Source: Marinicella algicola (GTDB lineage Bacteria; Pseudomonadota; Gammaproteobacteria; Xanthomonadales; Marinicellaceae). Taken from it: DNA of 64,000 bases. Positions 17,166 through 27,072 of the stretch are shown piece by piece. The notes under the pieces are model-generated. The model ran no database searches, was not told the origin of the DNA, and was given only the letters and a program-made list of their open reading frames with translations. The translations under genes and the position numbers were made by a program. The DNA lies in NCBI RefSeq assembly GCF_028401385.1, contig NZ_JAQOMR010000001.1, positions 3,946,501 through 4,010,500 of the forward strand, written 5' to 3'. How positions within the stretch are numbered: position 1 is the stretch's first letter; every line of letters starts with the position of its first letter.

Positions 17166-19541
17166 TCAGCGGTTGACGGTCGTGCCGTTGGCGTCGGCCG
17201 TGCCGTTGACGGCAAGCTTGCGGCTTTCGCCTTCGGGCAGGAGGACCCGAATAGTTTCATAAGGCGGTGTGTAGTCACCTTCACGCTTCCAGGTAAGCGC
17301 GAGGTTGGCATCATCGCCGGACAAAACGTAGCGCGTCAGGCTGTGGCCCGAGGGTTCACGCCAGTTTACGGTGTCGCCGTCATCCTCATATTCGACTGCT
17401 GCTGCCGAAAACGCGCCGGGGACCGGGAAGATCGCGAGGGTGCGGGCCTTGTCTGCTCCGGCATTGGCGCGGTTCGCTTCGTCAGACAGCGGAATGACAG
17501 AACCGGCACGCACAAAGAGCGGCATGCTTGCCAGTTCGACCGGCAACGTTACTTCCGTACCGGGGGCATGATATTTGCCGGACCAGAAATCCCACCAGCC
17601 GGTTTCATTTTTCGGCAGATAGACGGTGCGTTCCGCTGCACCTTTGTCGATGACATTGGCGACCAGAAGATCCCGACCGAGCATGAAGTCGTCGGTCTCT
17701 TCAACCGTCCGGGGATCGTGCGGATGGTCGAGGAAGGTCGGGCGCAGCATCGGTTCGTGTTCGGTGGATGCCAGCCATGTCAGCGTGTAGAGATAGGGCG
17801 TCAGCCGGTAGCGGAAATTGAGCGCATCGCGGATCAGCGGCAGCACGTCCGGATACATCCAGGCTTCATTGGCGGTGCCGTCATCATTCCAGGAATGGAT
17901 GGTGAAACGCGGGTGGAAGATCCCGTTCTGGACCCAGCGGACAAACAGTTCCGGCTCCGGCTTGGGGCCGGAAAAGCCGCCGACATCGTGGCCGACATTG
18001 TAGATGCCCGATAGCGACATGGAGAGGCCCATGCGGATATTGTAACGCACCGTTTCCCAGCGCGTATAATTGTCGCCGGACCAGGTCTGGACATAGCGCT
18101 GGATACCGGGGCAACCGGCGCGCGAGATCAGATATTGCCGGTGATCGGGATCGAAGGCTTCCTGCGCCTCTTTTGAGGCGCGGCTCATCAAGAGTGAATG
18201 CAGCGGGCGGATGAGGGCAACCGGAATTTCTTTACCAAAACCGTTGCAACGAGCTTCGTCATCCCAGATTTCGTACTCGTTATTGTCGTTCCAGGTGCAG
18301 GCGATGCCCTTTTTCAGGAGCTGTTCGGTCACGCCCTTCTGCCACCAGGCCACGGATACCGGGTTGGTGAAATCGAGATGAGCGCCGGAATCATCCCAGT
18401 AGACGGCATCGGCATAGGAATTCGTCTCGCTGTCGGTGATGAACAACCCGGCATCAAGCGCTTCGTTGAAGCGTGGATGGTCCTGCAGCAGCGCCGGCTT
18501 GATATTGGCGATCAGAGTCAGCCCGGCATCCGCGAACGCCTTCGACATGCCTTCGACATCCGGGAACTTGTCATAGTTCCAGTTGAAGACATAGCGTTTG
18601 GAGCCAATCGAGGTATAGCCCGACGACATCTGAAAACTGTCGCAGGGAATGTCGTGCTCGGAGAGCCGGGTCAGAAAACCTTCCAGCTCTTCCTGCGCGT
18701 TGGGTCGGTCGGTATAGGCCATGGTGGAGCCGGAATAGCCCAGCGCCCAGCGCGGCATGAAGGCCGTACCGCCGGTCAGCCGGGTATGGTTTTTCACCAG
18801 ATCCAGCATCTGCGTCGCCCAGGCGAAATAATAGTCAAGATCGCCATCGAGTGCGCGATAGGCGCGGAAGGGCTTGTGGTAGTTATCGAACTCGTTGCCG
18901 AGGTCGAACCAGCAGGAGGCGAGATTGTCGTAGAACACCGAGAAGGCACCGGCATCCGGTGTCACGGTGAAGGTGACGGGCAGATGCTTGTAAAGCGGAT
19001 CGGTGGTTTCGGCGTTATAGCCCATGGCATCGAGATTGCGCATCTCGTAGCGGCGGCCGGAACGTTCGAGGTTGCCTGCCTTTTCGCCGAGACCATAGAC
19101 CTTTTCTCCGGGTTTTCTGAGCAGGAAATGGCTGTTGCGATGGTCGCGGATGCCAAGCATGTAGGCCCCGGTGGGCCGCTCCTCGGCCACCAGCTTGAAG
19201 GTGCCGTCAGCCTGTTTGGCTTCCCAACGCATGGTCAGCGGATTTTCGACGGTGAGCTTGAGGCTTTCCGTCTCGATGACCAGTGTGTCACCTTCGGTGC
19301 AGGTGAATTCCGGCAGGGAGAAACCGGAAAGATCGTCACGGGCGCGGCCTTCGAAGGGGACGTCTTCTTGTGGCGCGATCGACCAGGTGCGGTCCAGCCG
19401 CCATTCACCGGACTTTTTCAGCGAGACCCGGAAGAGGGCTTCTTCGAGAACGGTGATCTTCAGGGTGTGGGTGCCGTCGATGGTGAGCGTGACGCCATTG
19501 GCGTCACGCGCGCTCAGCGCCCAGGATTTGAGGGTACGCAT
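17166..19541 (-). CDS. Glycoside hydrolase family 31 (alpha-glucosidase-like)
   Basis: An intact 791-residue GH31 enzyme without a signal peptide, so cytoplasmic. The N-terminal beta-sandwich (about 1-255) includes KVYGLGEKAGNLERSGRRYE; the barrel contains WALGYSGSTMAYT, the nucleophile motif TWNDNNEYEIWDD with Asp419, and the acid/base motif WSGDNYTRWE with Asp490. The C-terminal part has the usual MPLFVRAGSVIPL sandwich strand. Family members hydrolyse terminal alpha-glucosides, alpha-xylosides or sulfoquinovosides; the WND-x-NE form resembles alpha-glucosidases. It follows dctM by 18 bp and may remove a non-reducing alpha-sugar from an imported glucuronic-acid-containing oligosaccharide. 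Confidence 0.92.
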   Translation of the reverse strand: MRTLKSWALSARDANGVTLTIDGTHTLKITVLEEALFRVSLKKSGEWRLDRTWSIAPQEDVPFEGRARDDLSGFSLPEFTCTEGDTLVIETESLKLTVENPLTMRWEAKQADGTFKLVAEERPTGAYMLGIRDHRNSHFLLRKPGEKVYGLGEKAGNLERSGRRYEMRNLDAMGYNAETTDPLYKHLPVTFTVTPDAGAFSVFYDNLASCWFDLGNEFDNYHKPFRAYRALDGDLDYYFAWATQMLDLVKNHTRLTGGTAFMPRWALGYSGSTMAYTDRPNAQEELEGFLTRLSEHDIPCDSFQMSSGYTSIGSKRYVFNWNYDKFPDVEGMSKAFADAGLTLIANIKPALLQDHPRFNEALDAGLFITDSETNSYADAVYWDDSGAHLDFTNPVSVAWWQKGVTEQLLKKGIACTWNDNNEYEIWDDEARCNGFGKEIPVALIRPLHSLLMSRASKEAQEAFDPDHRQYLISRAGCPGIQRYVQTWSGDNYTRWETVRYNIRMGLSMSLSGIYNVGHDVGGFSGPKPEPELFVRWVQNGIFHPRFTIHSWNDDGTANEAWMYPDVLPLIRDALNFRYRLTPYLYTLTWLASTEHEPMLRPTFLDHPHDPRTVEETDDFMLGRDLLVANVIDKGAAERTVYLPKNETGWWDFWSGKYHAPGTEVTLPVELASMPLFVRAGSVIPLSDEANRANAGADKARTLAIFPVPGAFSAAAVEYEDDGDTVNWREPSGHSLTRYVLSGDDANLALTWKREGDYTPPYETIRVLLPEGESRKLAVNGTADANGTTVNR

Positions 19542-19559
19542 TTTCTTTTTCCCGTTGTG

Positions 19560-20870
19560 TTAGCCGCCATAACCCAGAAGCAGACGGGGCAGGCCGAGGC
19601 TGATTGCGGGGACATAGGTGACGAGCATCAGAACCGCGATCAGGGTCAGGAAGAAGGGTATCAGAGGTTTGATCACCTTCGGGATCGTGGTTCCTCCGAC
19701 TGAGCAGCCGATGAAGAGAGCCGAGCCGACAGGCGGGGTGCAGATCCCGACGCACAGGTTGAGCGTCATCATGACACCGAACTGAACCGGGTCCATGCCA
19801 AGTTTTTGTACGACCGGCATAAGGATCGGGGTGAAGATCAAAAGCGCCGGTGTCATGTCCATGAAGGTGCCGACAACCAGAAGGACCACGTTCAGGATCA
19901 GCAGGATCATGATCGGGTTGTCCGACAGGCCGAGCATGAAATCGGAAATCATGTTCGGAATATTGCCGAAGGCCATGGCGCGCGACATCGCAATCGAGCA
20001 GCCGATCATCAGCAGCACGACAGCGGTGGTAATGGCCGATTCGAGAATGATCGACGGCAGTTGCTTGAGCGAGGTTTCGCGATACCAGACAAAGGCCAGC
20101 AGCAGCGTGTAGACGACGGCGATGGCCGAGGCTTCCGTGGCGGTGAAGATACCGCCGATAATGCCGCCCATGACGACGACGATCAGGCCAAGCGGCAGCA
20201 GAGCGTCGAGGCCCTTCCTGAAGAATTCGCCGGTGGTCGGGCGCGGCTGTGTCGGGTAACCGCGCTTCTTGGCGATGATGCCGGCAACGATCATGATGCC
20301 GAGCCCCATGAGGATGCCCGGAACATAACCGGCGACGAAGAGGGCTGCGACCGAGGTGCCGCCCGAGATCAGCGAGAAGACGATGAAGGTCGAGCTCGGT
20401 GGGATCAGAAGGCCGGTGGTGCAGGACGAGATGTTGACGGCGGCCGAATAGGCCGGGTCATAGCCTTCCTTCTTCTGCAAGGGCGACATGACGCCGCCGA
20501 CGGCGGCCGCCGATGCAACGGCCGACCCCGAAAGGGCGCCGAACATCATGTTGGCGAGCACGTTCACATGCGCAAGCGAGCCGGGAAGGGCAAAACCGAG
20601 CACCTTGGCAAAATCGATGAGCCTGCGGGCGATGCCGCCTCGGTTCATGATGTTGCCGGCCAGAATGAAGAAGGGGATCGCCAGAAGGGTAAACGAATCG
20701 AGGCCCGATGACATTTGCTGGGCAACGATGAAAAAGGACTGGTCGATGCCGACGAACAGCGCAAAGGTGAGGGTGGCCGAGACACCAATGGAAAAGGCAA
20801 TCGGGACGCCAAGCACCATCAGCAAAATGAAGCTGCCGAAAAGGACCAGCGGGGCATAGGACATAAGCAT
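19560..20870 (-). CDS. TRAP transporter large permease DctM (glucuronide locus)
   Basis: A full-length 436-residue DctM subunit. Typical segments are SFTLLAIPFFILAGNIMNRG, FGALSGSAVASAAAVGGVMS, LIPPSSTFIVFSLISGGTSV and FGVMMTLNLCVGICTPPVGS. It resembles the first DctM of the window in its N-terminal half (RRLI-FAK and the SGS-A loop), suggesting related substrates. It lies between dctQ (13 bp upstream) and the GH31 gene, and would import the uronic acid or glucuronide bound by the divergent DctP at 21659. Confidence 0.94.
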   Translation of the reverse strand: MLMSYAPLVLFGSFILLMVLGVPIAFSIGVSATLTFALFVGIDQSFFIVAQQMSSGLDSFTLLAIPFFILAGNIMNRGGIARRLIDFAKVLGFALPGSLAHVNVLANMMFGALSGSAVASAAAVGGVMSPLQKKEGYDPAYSAAVNISSCTTGLLIPPSSTFIVFSLISGGTSVAALFVAGYVPGILMGLGIMIVAGIIAKKRGYPTQPRPTTGEFFRKGLDALLPLGLIVVVMGGIIGGIFTATEASAIAVVYTLLLAFVWYRETSLKQLPSIILESAITTAVVLLMIGCSIAMSRAMAFGNIPNMISDFMLGLSDNPIMILLILNVVLLVVGTFMDMTPALLIFTPILMPVVQKLGMDPVQFGVMMTLNLCVGICTPPVGSALFIGCSVGGTTIPKVIKPLIPFFLTLIAVLMLVTYVPAISLGLPRLLLGYGG

Positions 20871-20883
20871 GAAAGGATCTCCC

Positions 20884-21441
20884 TTAGTTCAGAGGTCCGC
20901 TGGCTTCAGCGGGCGGGGCTTCAACGGGCGTCTTGCCGTGGAAAAGCCGGATGGCCATTTGCAGGCAATAGAAAAGAATGACGGCGCCGGAGATCGGAAT
21001 GGCCAGGTAGATGTAGCCCATCGGCATCTGCAGGGCAGGCGAGACCTGACCGTTGGCAAGTGTGCGCTCCACAAGAGCTCCGCCGCCGTTGATCATCACG
21101 GCGATGGCGAAGAAGGCGATCACCCCGACAACGAGAAGCTGCGCCAGCTGCTTGCGCCAGCCTTTGAGCGCCGGCGCGAGAATCTCGATGGCAAGATGCC
21201 GGCCCTTGCCGAAAGTGTAGGCGCCGCCGACCAGCGCCATCCAGATGAACAGAAAGCGGGCGATTTCATCGGTGTAGATTGATGGCGCGCGCAAGATGTA
21301 GCGGCTCATGACCTGCCACACCACACAGACGACCATGCCGGAGAAACCGGCAACGATAATGACGCGCAAAATGGCGTCGATCACATTGGCAAGGCCGTCT
21401 ATGAAACGGCTGATCGTGTCGGGTTTTCCTGTTTCGGACAT
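20884..21441 (-). CDS. TRAP transporter small permease DctQ (glucuronide locus)
   Basis: A 185-residue subunit with four hydrophobic helices; VWQVMSRYILRAPSIYTDEI and FLFIWMALVGGAYTFGKGRH are the DctQ signature. I choose ATG 21441, which has GGGAGGGTCGG immediately upstream; the open frame goes back to 21534 without family similarity. It is the first gene of the minus-strand unit dctQ-dctM-GH31 and is divergent from the dctP gene, sharing a regulatory region with two TGGTCAACCA sites. Confidence 0.92.
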   Translation of the reverse strand: MSETGKPDTISRFIDGLANVIDAILRVIIVAGFSGMVVCVVWQVMSRYILRAPSIYTDEIARFLFIWMALVGGAYTFGKGRHLAIEILAPALKGWRKQLAQLLVVGVIAFFAIAVMINGGGALVERTLANGQVSPALQMPMGYIYLAIPISGAVILFYCLQMAIRLFHGKTPVEAPPAEASGPLN

Positions 21442-21524
21442 CCGACCCTCCCTTAAGCGAGTTCTTTGTGCAGCCATTCCGGGCAAAACCCTGGCTGATG
21501 GTGGGACCATGAACCAAAACAAAA

Positions 21525-21580
21525 AATTGGTCAACCAATTTATCTATTTTGGTTGACACTTAGAAGTATTTGGTCAACCA
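21525..21580. promoter_or_regulatory. Two TGGTCAACCA operator candidates in the divergent dctQ/dctP region
   Basis: AATTGGTCAACCAATT at 21525-21540 is a perfect 7-bp inverted repeat around CA, and TGGTCAACCA recurs at 21571-21580, centred 43 bp away (about four helical turns). A related half-site GGTTGAC lies between them. This is the form bound by FCD-type GntR repressors, and a gntR gene lies in the same locus at 24519. The two sites could allow looping or cooperative repression of both transcription units. Confidence 0.6.
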
Positions 21581-21658
21581 TGCCCCCATCCGCTGCAATA
21601 AGGCACTCTGTGGCGGCCGTAAACCTCTCCTCAAACGAACGGGTGCCGGGAGGAAGAT

Positions 21659-22652
21659 ATGAAGATCTTTTCCAAAGTCGCTTTGATGACGGGCGTCGCT
21701 GCTGTCGCCTTTGCTGCAACTGCCGAAGCGCGCACGCTTCGCCTCAATCACAACAACCCGCCGGATCATCCGCTGCACATCTCCATGGAATTCATGGGTG
21801 ATCGTCTTTCGGAACTGACCGATGGCGCATGGGACATTCAGGTTTTCCCGAATGGCCAGCTGGGCAACCAGCGCGAATCCATGGAACTGGTCCAGAGCTG
21901 CGTGCTCGATATGGCCAAGAGCAATGCCAGCGAGCTGGAAGCCTTCGAGCCGACCTATTCCGCTTTGAACCTGCCGTACCTGTTCCTCAGCGAAGATCAT
22001 CAGTTTGATGTCCTGACCGGCGATATCGGCCAGGAAATCCTTGATGCCTCTTACGGCAAGGGCTTTCAGGGCGTTGCCTTCCTGATCGAGGGTGCGCGTT
22101 CCTTCTATGGCAACAAGCCGATCAACACGCCGGCCGATCTGCAGGGCATGAAGATCCGCGTTCAGCCGAGCCCGTCCGCCATCCGCATGGTCGAGCTGCT
22201 TGGCGGCAGCCCGACGCCGCTCGCCTATGGTGAACTCTACAGCGCCCTGCAGCAGGGTGTTGTCGATGGTGCGGAAAACAATCCCACTGCTCTGACCACC
22301 GTGCGTCACGGTGAAGTGGCTGACTACTTCTCGCTCGACGAGCACACCATGATCCCCTCCGTTGTGGTGATCTCGAACTGCGCCTGGGATTCCATGTCCG
22401 ATGAGGACAAGGCCGCATTCCGTGAGGCTGCCGGCGAGGCCATGCAGTTCCATCGCGAGCAGTGGGACGAGAATCGTCTCCAAGACCATGGGCGAAATCG
22501 AGGAAATGGGTGTGACGGTCAACACCGTCGACAAGGCGCCTTTCATCGAGGCCGTTCAGCCGATGTATGACGAAGTCAAGGGCAGCTCTCCGGCTGTTGC
22601 TGACCTGGTCGACCGCATCCAGGCTGAAGGTGCCAACTACAGCGACAACTAA
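21659..22652 (+). CDS. TRAP transporter solute-binding protein DctP (frame broken once)
   Basis: A periplasmic protein of about 330 residues with a signal peptide (1-23, ending AEA). It shows RLNHNNPPDHPLHISMEFMG, VFPNGQLGNQRESMELVQSC and GMKIRVQPSPSAIRMVELLG with the ligand-binding Arg, and TPLAYGELYSALQQGVVDGA. The frame breaks near 22484; removing one A (GACGAGAATC to GACGAGATC) yields DEIVSKTMGEIEEMGV and a normal C-terminus at 22652. This is the only break that needs a deletion rather than an insertion. The gene starts the plus-strand unit of the glucuronide locus and should bind a glucuronate-type ligand (inference). Confidence 0.88.
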
Positions 22653-22730
22653 GTCGCCCAACAAATTGGCCGGCCGCTTTGAGTGGCCGGCCACCTCATG
22701 CAGTCTTAAAGATCCCGGTGGAGGTTGATC

Positions 22731-24522
22731 ATGCTAGAGCGATCAGAATTGGCGGAAAATGCGCTGCAGGCGTTGCATGACGAGGATTATGATCGTCCCT
22801 TCAACCCGCAGAACCTTAACCACACCACCATGATCTTCATGGGCGACCGCGAGCAAACCTCGCTCGACGGCGACTGGAATTTCTGTGTTGATCTGCTTGA
22901 TACCGGCCTGCGCCAGAAATGGTTTGCCATGGAGCCGGCCGCCCCGCGCGACCGCGAAGAGCCCTGGGACTATGATCCCTATATGGGCGAGACCGTGCCG
23001 GTGCCGTCCTGCTGGCAGATGCTCAAGGAAAAATGGTACTTCTTCGAAGGCAGCGCCTGGTATACCCGCCCTATCGATTTTGCACCGAACCCCGGCAAGC
23101 GCAGCTTCCTGCGCGTCGGTGCCGCGCAATATGACTGCAAGGTATTCCTCAACGGCGAATTCGTCGGAAACCATTACGGCGGCTCGACGCCGTTCTTTGC
23201 TGAATTGACCGGCCGTCTGAGTGACGGACGCAACTGGCTGATGCTGTGCGTCAACAATGTGCGCACCACGGATCGTGTGCCGATGCGCAATACCGACTGG
23301 TTCAACTATGGCGGTGTCTATCGCGAGGTCTCGCTGGTTGAAACGCCGGAAAGCCTGATCCGTGATTTTTTCATTCACCTGAAACCCGGCGGCGCCGGTG
23401 GCCTGACAGCAAGCGTCGTCGCCGAAGGCGCCGAGACGGCGGAAATTTCGATTCCGGAGCTCGGGATCAACGAGACCGTGAAGCTTGCCGACGGCAGGGA
23501 AGCATCGATATCGATGCTGCGCCGCTATTGTGGTCGCCGGAGCGTCCGAAGCTCTACGATGTTCAGGTCAGCGCCGGCGATGACCGGGTGTCGGACCGGG
23601 TCGGTTTTCGCGCGATCGAGCGCAGGGGCCGGGAGCTTTACCTGAACGACCGTCCGCTCTGGCTGCGCGGTATCTCCGTCCATGAAGATGACGACAAGCT
23701 CGGCAAGGTCGTGACCGAGGAAGACCTGCGTCAACGCTATGCCCACGCCAAGGAGATGGGCTGCAATTTCGTACGGCTTGCGCATTACCCCCATCACGAA
23801 CGCGCGGTTGAACTGGCCGATGAGTTCGGCCTCCTCGTCTGGGCGGAAATTCCTGTTTACTGGGCCATTGATTTTGCAAACCCGGCAACCGAGCGCGATG
23901 CGCGGAACCAACTGATCGAACTGATCCGCCGCGACCGCAACCGCGCAAGCGTTGCGATCTGGTCGGTCGGCAACGAAAATGCCGATACCGATGCCCGGCT
24001 TGCCTTCATGCGCGGTCTTGCCGAAACTGCGCGCGCGGAAGATCCGACGCGTCTGATTGCGGCCGCCTGCCTCGTGAATCATGCGAAACTGAAGATCGAG
24101 GACCGGCTTGCCGCCCACCTCGATATCATCGGCATCAATGAATATTACGGCTGGTATGACGAGGATTTCTCCGAATTGCCGAAAATCCTCGCCAATTCGC
24201 AGCCCGACCGGCCCGTCGTCATCTCTGAAACCGGCGCGGATGCGGATATTACCGAGAAGGGGCCGAAAGAGGGACTGTTTTCCGAGGATTACCAGGCCGA
24301 GGTCTATGAAAAGCAGATCAGCACGCTGAAGGACCTCGATTTCGTCAAGGGTATGTCGCCGTGGATCCTCTATGATTTCCGCACGGAGCGCCGGCAGGAA
24401 TTTTTCAGCGCGGTTTCAACAGAAAAGGCCTGATTGCTGCAGACAAGGCAACCAAGAAGAAATCCTTCGCGATACTGCGGGAATTCTATCACGCGGTTGC
24501 TGCAGCGGAGGTTGAAAAATGA
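22731..24522 (+). CDS. Glycoside hydrolase family 2, beta-glucuronidase type (frame broken twice)
   Basis: A GH2 enzyme of about 597 residues after two repairs: one G added to GGG at 23497-23499 (giving APLLWSPERPKLYDVQ) and one T added to TTTTT at 24401-24405 (giving FFQRGFNRKGLIAADK). The N-terminal sandwich holds SLDGDWNFCVDL and FLRVGAAQYDCKVFLNGEFV; the barrel has the acid/base Glu416 in SVGNEN and nucleophile Glu500 in VISETGAD. The motif FNRKG near the end matches the N-x-K carboxylate-recognition motif that marks beta-glucuronidases within GH2. Start ATG 22731 follows GGTGGAGG. Its stop overlaps the gntR start (ATGA). It has no signal peptide, so it acts on imported glucuronides. Confidence 0.86.
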
Positions 24523-25286
24523 GAGAAACCGTAAAGCGCCGCTATCAGGAGGTCGCCGTCGAAATCCGCGATCTGATCAGCCGCTCTGACTGCAAGCCGG
24601 GCGACCGTCTCAAGACTGAGCGTCAGATGGCCGAAGAGCTGGGGGTCAGCCGATCGTTGGTGCGCGAGGCCGTGATCACGCTGGAACTCGAAGGCCTTGT
24701 CGATGTACGCAAAGGCTCCGGTATCTATCTCGCCACGCCATCGGAAGCGGTTGAACATAAAGAGCCGCGCCCCGAAGACCTGCCGGATGATTTCGGGCCG
24801 TTCGAACTGCTGCAGGCCCGCCAGCTTCTGGAATCAACCATTGCCGCCTTTGCTGCCGAAATGGTTTCCATGGCCGATATCCGAAGAATGCGTGAGGCGC
24901 TCGATATGGAGCGTGAGGCCATCGAAAAGGGAACGGATGATGGTTATGAGGCGGACGAGCTTTTTCACCGGCTGATCGCGGTCGCCACACAGAATGCCGT
25001 TCTTGTCGATCTGCTGGATGAGCTTTGGGGCAAGCGCAAGAAAAGCCGGATGTGGGCGCAACTTCACACCCGCGTTTTCGATAGCGATTATCGCCGGCGC
25101 TGGCTGCAGGACCATCAGGAAATACTGCAAGCGCTGCAGATGAAGGACCCGGCGCGTGCCCGGCAGGCGATGTGGACGCATCTGCAGAATGTGCGCGAAA
25201 CCCTGATGACGCTGTCGGATGTCGATGATCCGGCCTTTGACGGCTATGTCTTCGGGTCTCACGAGTTAGGGCGGATCGTGGGTTAG
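24519..25286 (+). CDS. GntR-family (FCD type) regulator of the glucuronide locus
   Basis: A 255-residue regulator. The winged helix at residues 8-75 includes CKPGDRLKTERQMAEELGVS and RSLVREAVITLELEGLVDVR; the FCD domain follows with DELFHRLIAVATQNAV, LQDHQEILQAL and MWTHLQNVRETL carrying the metal-binding residues. The protein resembles UxuR/ExuR/FadR-type repressors of hexuronate genes. It is translationally coupled to the GH2 gene and followed, 118 bp later, by uxuA. The probable targets are the TGGTCAACCA sites at 21525-21580. Confidence 0.9.
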   Translation: MRETVKRRYQEVAVEIRDLISRSDCKPGDRLKTERQMAEELGVSRSLVREAVITLELEGLVDVRKGSGIYLATPSEAVEHKEPRPEDLPDDFGPFELLQARQLLESTIAAFAAEMVSMADIRRMREALDMEREAIEKGTDDGYEADELFHRLIAVATQNAVLVDLLDELWGKRKKSRMWAQLHTRVFDSDYRRRWLQDHQEILQALQMKDPARARQAMWTHLQNVRETLMTLSDVDDPAFDGYVFGSHELGRIVG

Positions 25287-25404
25287 GCGCCGGTGAAACG
25301 GCCAACTCGTCGGGAACCGGTTTTTCAGTCAGGAGCGCAAGCCTTCCGGCGCTTCGAGCATACGACGCTTCAGGCTGATGATGAGTAAATGACAGGAGAA
25401 TACG

Positions 25405-26560
25405 ATGAAGGAAAGCTGGCGCTGGTTCGGACCCAATGATCCGATTTCACTTGCTGAGGTACGCCAGACTGGCGCGACCGATATCGTGACCGCGCTCCAC
25501 GAGCTGCCGAACGGCGTGCTGTGGGAGCGTGATATGATCACCGCCCGTCGTGACATGATTGCCGAAGCCGGTTTGACCTGGTCGGTTGTCGAGAGCATTC
25601 CGGTTCACGAGAAGATCAAGACCGCCGAACCCGGCTGGGAAAAGCTTGCCGAAACCTGGGGCCGTTGCGCACAGAACCTCGCGCGCGAAGGCGTCAAGAC
25701 GATCTGCTACAATTTTATGCCGGTGCTCGACTGGACGCGCACGGACCTGACCTATCCGCTGGAAGACGGCGCTCTGGCGCTCAGGTTCGACTATCTGCTC
25801 TATGTCGCATTTGACGTTTTCATATTGCAGCGTAAGGGGCGGAAGTCGATTATCCGGCAGATGATGTCGCAAAAGCTGAGGCCCGGTTCAAAGCGCTCGA
25901 CGCGGATTCGATCGCCAAACTTACCGGCACCATACTGGCCGGCCTGCCTGGTGCCGAGGAAAGCTACACGCTGGAGGATTTCCGCGCCCAGCTTGCCCGC
26001 TACAACGCGGTCGATGCCGCAGCGCTTGCAGAACAGCTTGGCCGTTTCCTCGAAATCGTCGTTCCGATGGTCGAAGAAGCCGGTGGCGTTATGGCCATCC
26101 ATCCTGACGACCCGCCGCGTCCGCTGTTCGGGCTGCCGAGGGTGGTTTCGACCGTTGAAGACATGGACCGGATTGCCGCCCGGGTGCCAAGCCTTGCCAA
26201 TGGCTTTACCTTCTGCACCGGATCCTACGGCGTGCACCCCGACAACAATCTTCCGGAAATGCTGAAAAAACACGGGGAGCGGGTTTACTTTCTGCATCTG
26301 CGCACGACCAAGCGCGAGGCGGACGGGCTCAGCTTTCACGAAGCTGCGCACCTTGAAGGCGACGTCGATATGGTGGCGGTCGTCAAGGCCGCGCTGGATG
26401 TGGAGAAGGCGCGTGGTGTCCAGCTTCCCTTCCGTCCGGATCATGGCCACGCAATCCTCGACGACCAGTCGCGAAAGACCAACCCCGGGTATCCCTGATC
26501 GGCCGGCTGCGCGGTTTGTCGGAAGTGCGTGGCATTGCAAAAGCACTTTCGTCCATGTGA
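25405..26560 (+). CDS. uxuA: Mannonate dehydratase (frame broken twice)
   Basis: UxuA dehydrates D-mannonate to 2-keto-3-deoxy-D-gluconate. The N-terminus MKESWRWFGPNDPISLAEVR is diagnostic (WRW-G-DPVSL-hydrophobic in the family). Further landmarks are ICYNFMPVLDWTRTDLTYPL, MAIHPDDPPRPLFGLPRVVS with metal-binding His, GFTFCTGSYGVHPDNNLPEM and FRPDHGHAILDD. The frame breaks at GGGG 25836-25839 and at CCC 26493-26495; one added base at each restores QRKGAEVDYPADDVAKAEAR and PGYPLIGRLRGLSEVRGIAK, ending at 26560. The repaired protein is about 385 residues, close to the family length. Breaks are probably sequencing errors. Confidence 0.9.
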
Positions 26561-26573
26561 GAAACAGCTTTGT

Positions 26574-26610
26574 CCGGGTCACCGTCGCACTTGCTGCGAC
26601 GGTGACCCGG
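26574..26610 (+). terminator. Strong hairpin downstream of uxuA
   Basis: CCGGGTCACCGTCGCA (26574-26589) pairs perfectly with 26595-26610 across the loop CTTGC, a 16-bp stem 13 bp after the uxuA stop. There is no T-run, so it may act as a transcript-stabilising 3' end or a factor-dependent terminator. Confidence 0.6.
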
Positions 26611-27072
26611 ATATTCGGTAATGCTCGCTTGCCGTGAGACGATGACCGGCTGAGCTGCAACGGGTCGGAGCTCTACTCAGAAAAGCACCCGATACGGTTC
26701 ATACAGAACGAACTGCGTCAGACCGACGTTTCGGCGGGCTTGCCTGAGAGGGTCCTTTAAGGCGAATCTATCGGATCGGTTTGAATTTTAAAAAATGGAT
26801 AAAATCCGAATTTTAAGTAAATACTGCGGTTGCGAAGTAATATTTTTAAATAAAAATATTTACTTATTTTGAATTTATATTCGATAAAACTCGATCCTGG
26901 CCTTGATTTAGACAAGAATTAGGCGCATAGAGCCTAGATCGATCTTGTTTGTAGAACTTTATTTTGCGCAACGCGCTCTGATGAATTTCCCATCAACGTC
27001 GAATTTATCGTTCCTGCGTGGCCATCAACGCCCGCCGGGCATTTTTCTCTGATTGATTGGAAGGAAATCGTC
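26611..27072 (+). promoter_or_regulatory. A+T-rich intergenic region and leader of the cold-shock gene
   Basis: No gene is visible in these 462 bases. From about 26780 to 26910 the DNA is much richer in A+T than the rest of the window and holds an inverted repeat: AAGTAATATTTTT at 26835-26847 and a one-bulge complement at 26852-26865. Long untranslated leaders are common before cspA-type genes. Just before the ribosome-binding site (GGAAGGAAA) a small GCCC/GGGC stem at 27030-27040 is followed by ATTTTT, which might act as an attenuator; that part is weak. Confidence 0.4.

Noticed and set aside
18198..19703. A 501-codon plus-strand frame
   Set aside because: Antisense to the intact GH31 gene; no motif.
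22478..24522. Programmed frameshifting as an explanation for the breaks
   Set aside because: There is no recurrent slippery heptamer with downstream structure, the shifts fall in many unrelated gene families, and the sites are ordinary homopolymers.
26730..26790. Riboswitch-like GCCTGAGAGGG sequence downstream of uxuA
   Set aside because: It superficially resembles parts of TPP and glycine riboswitches but lacks the other conserved segments of either and precedes no fitting gene.
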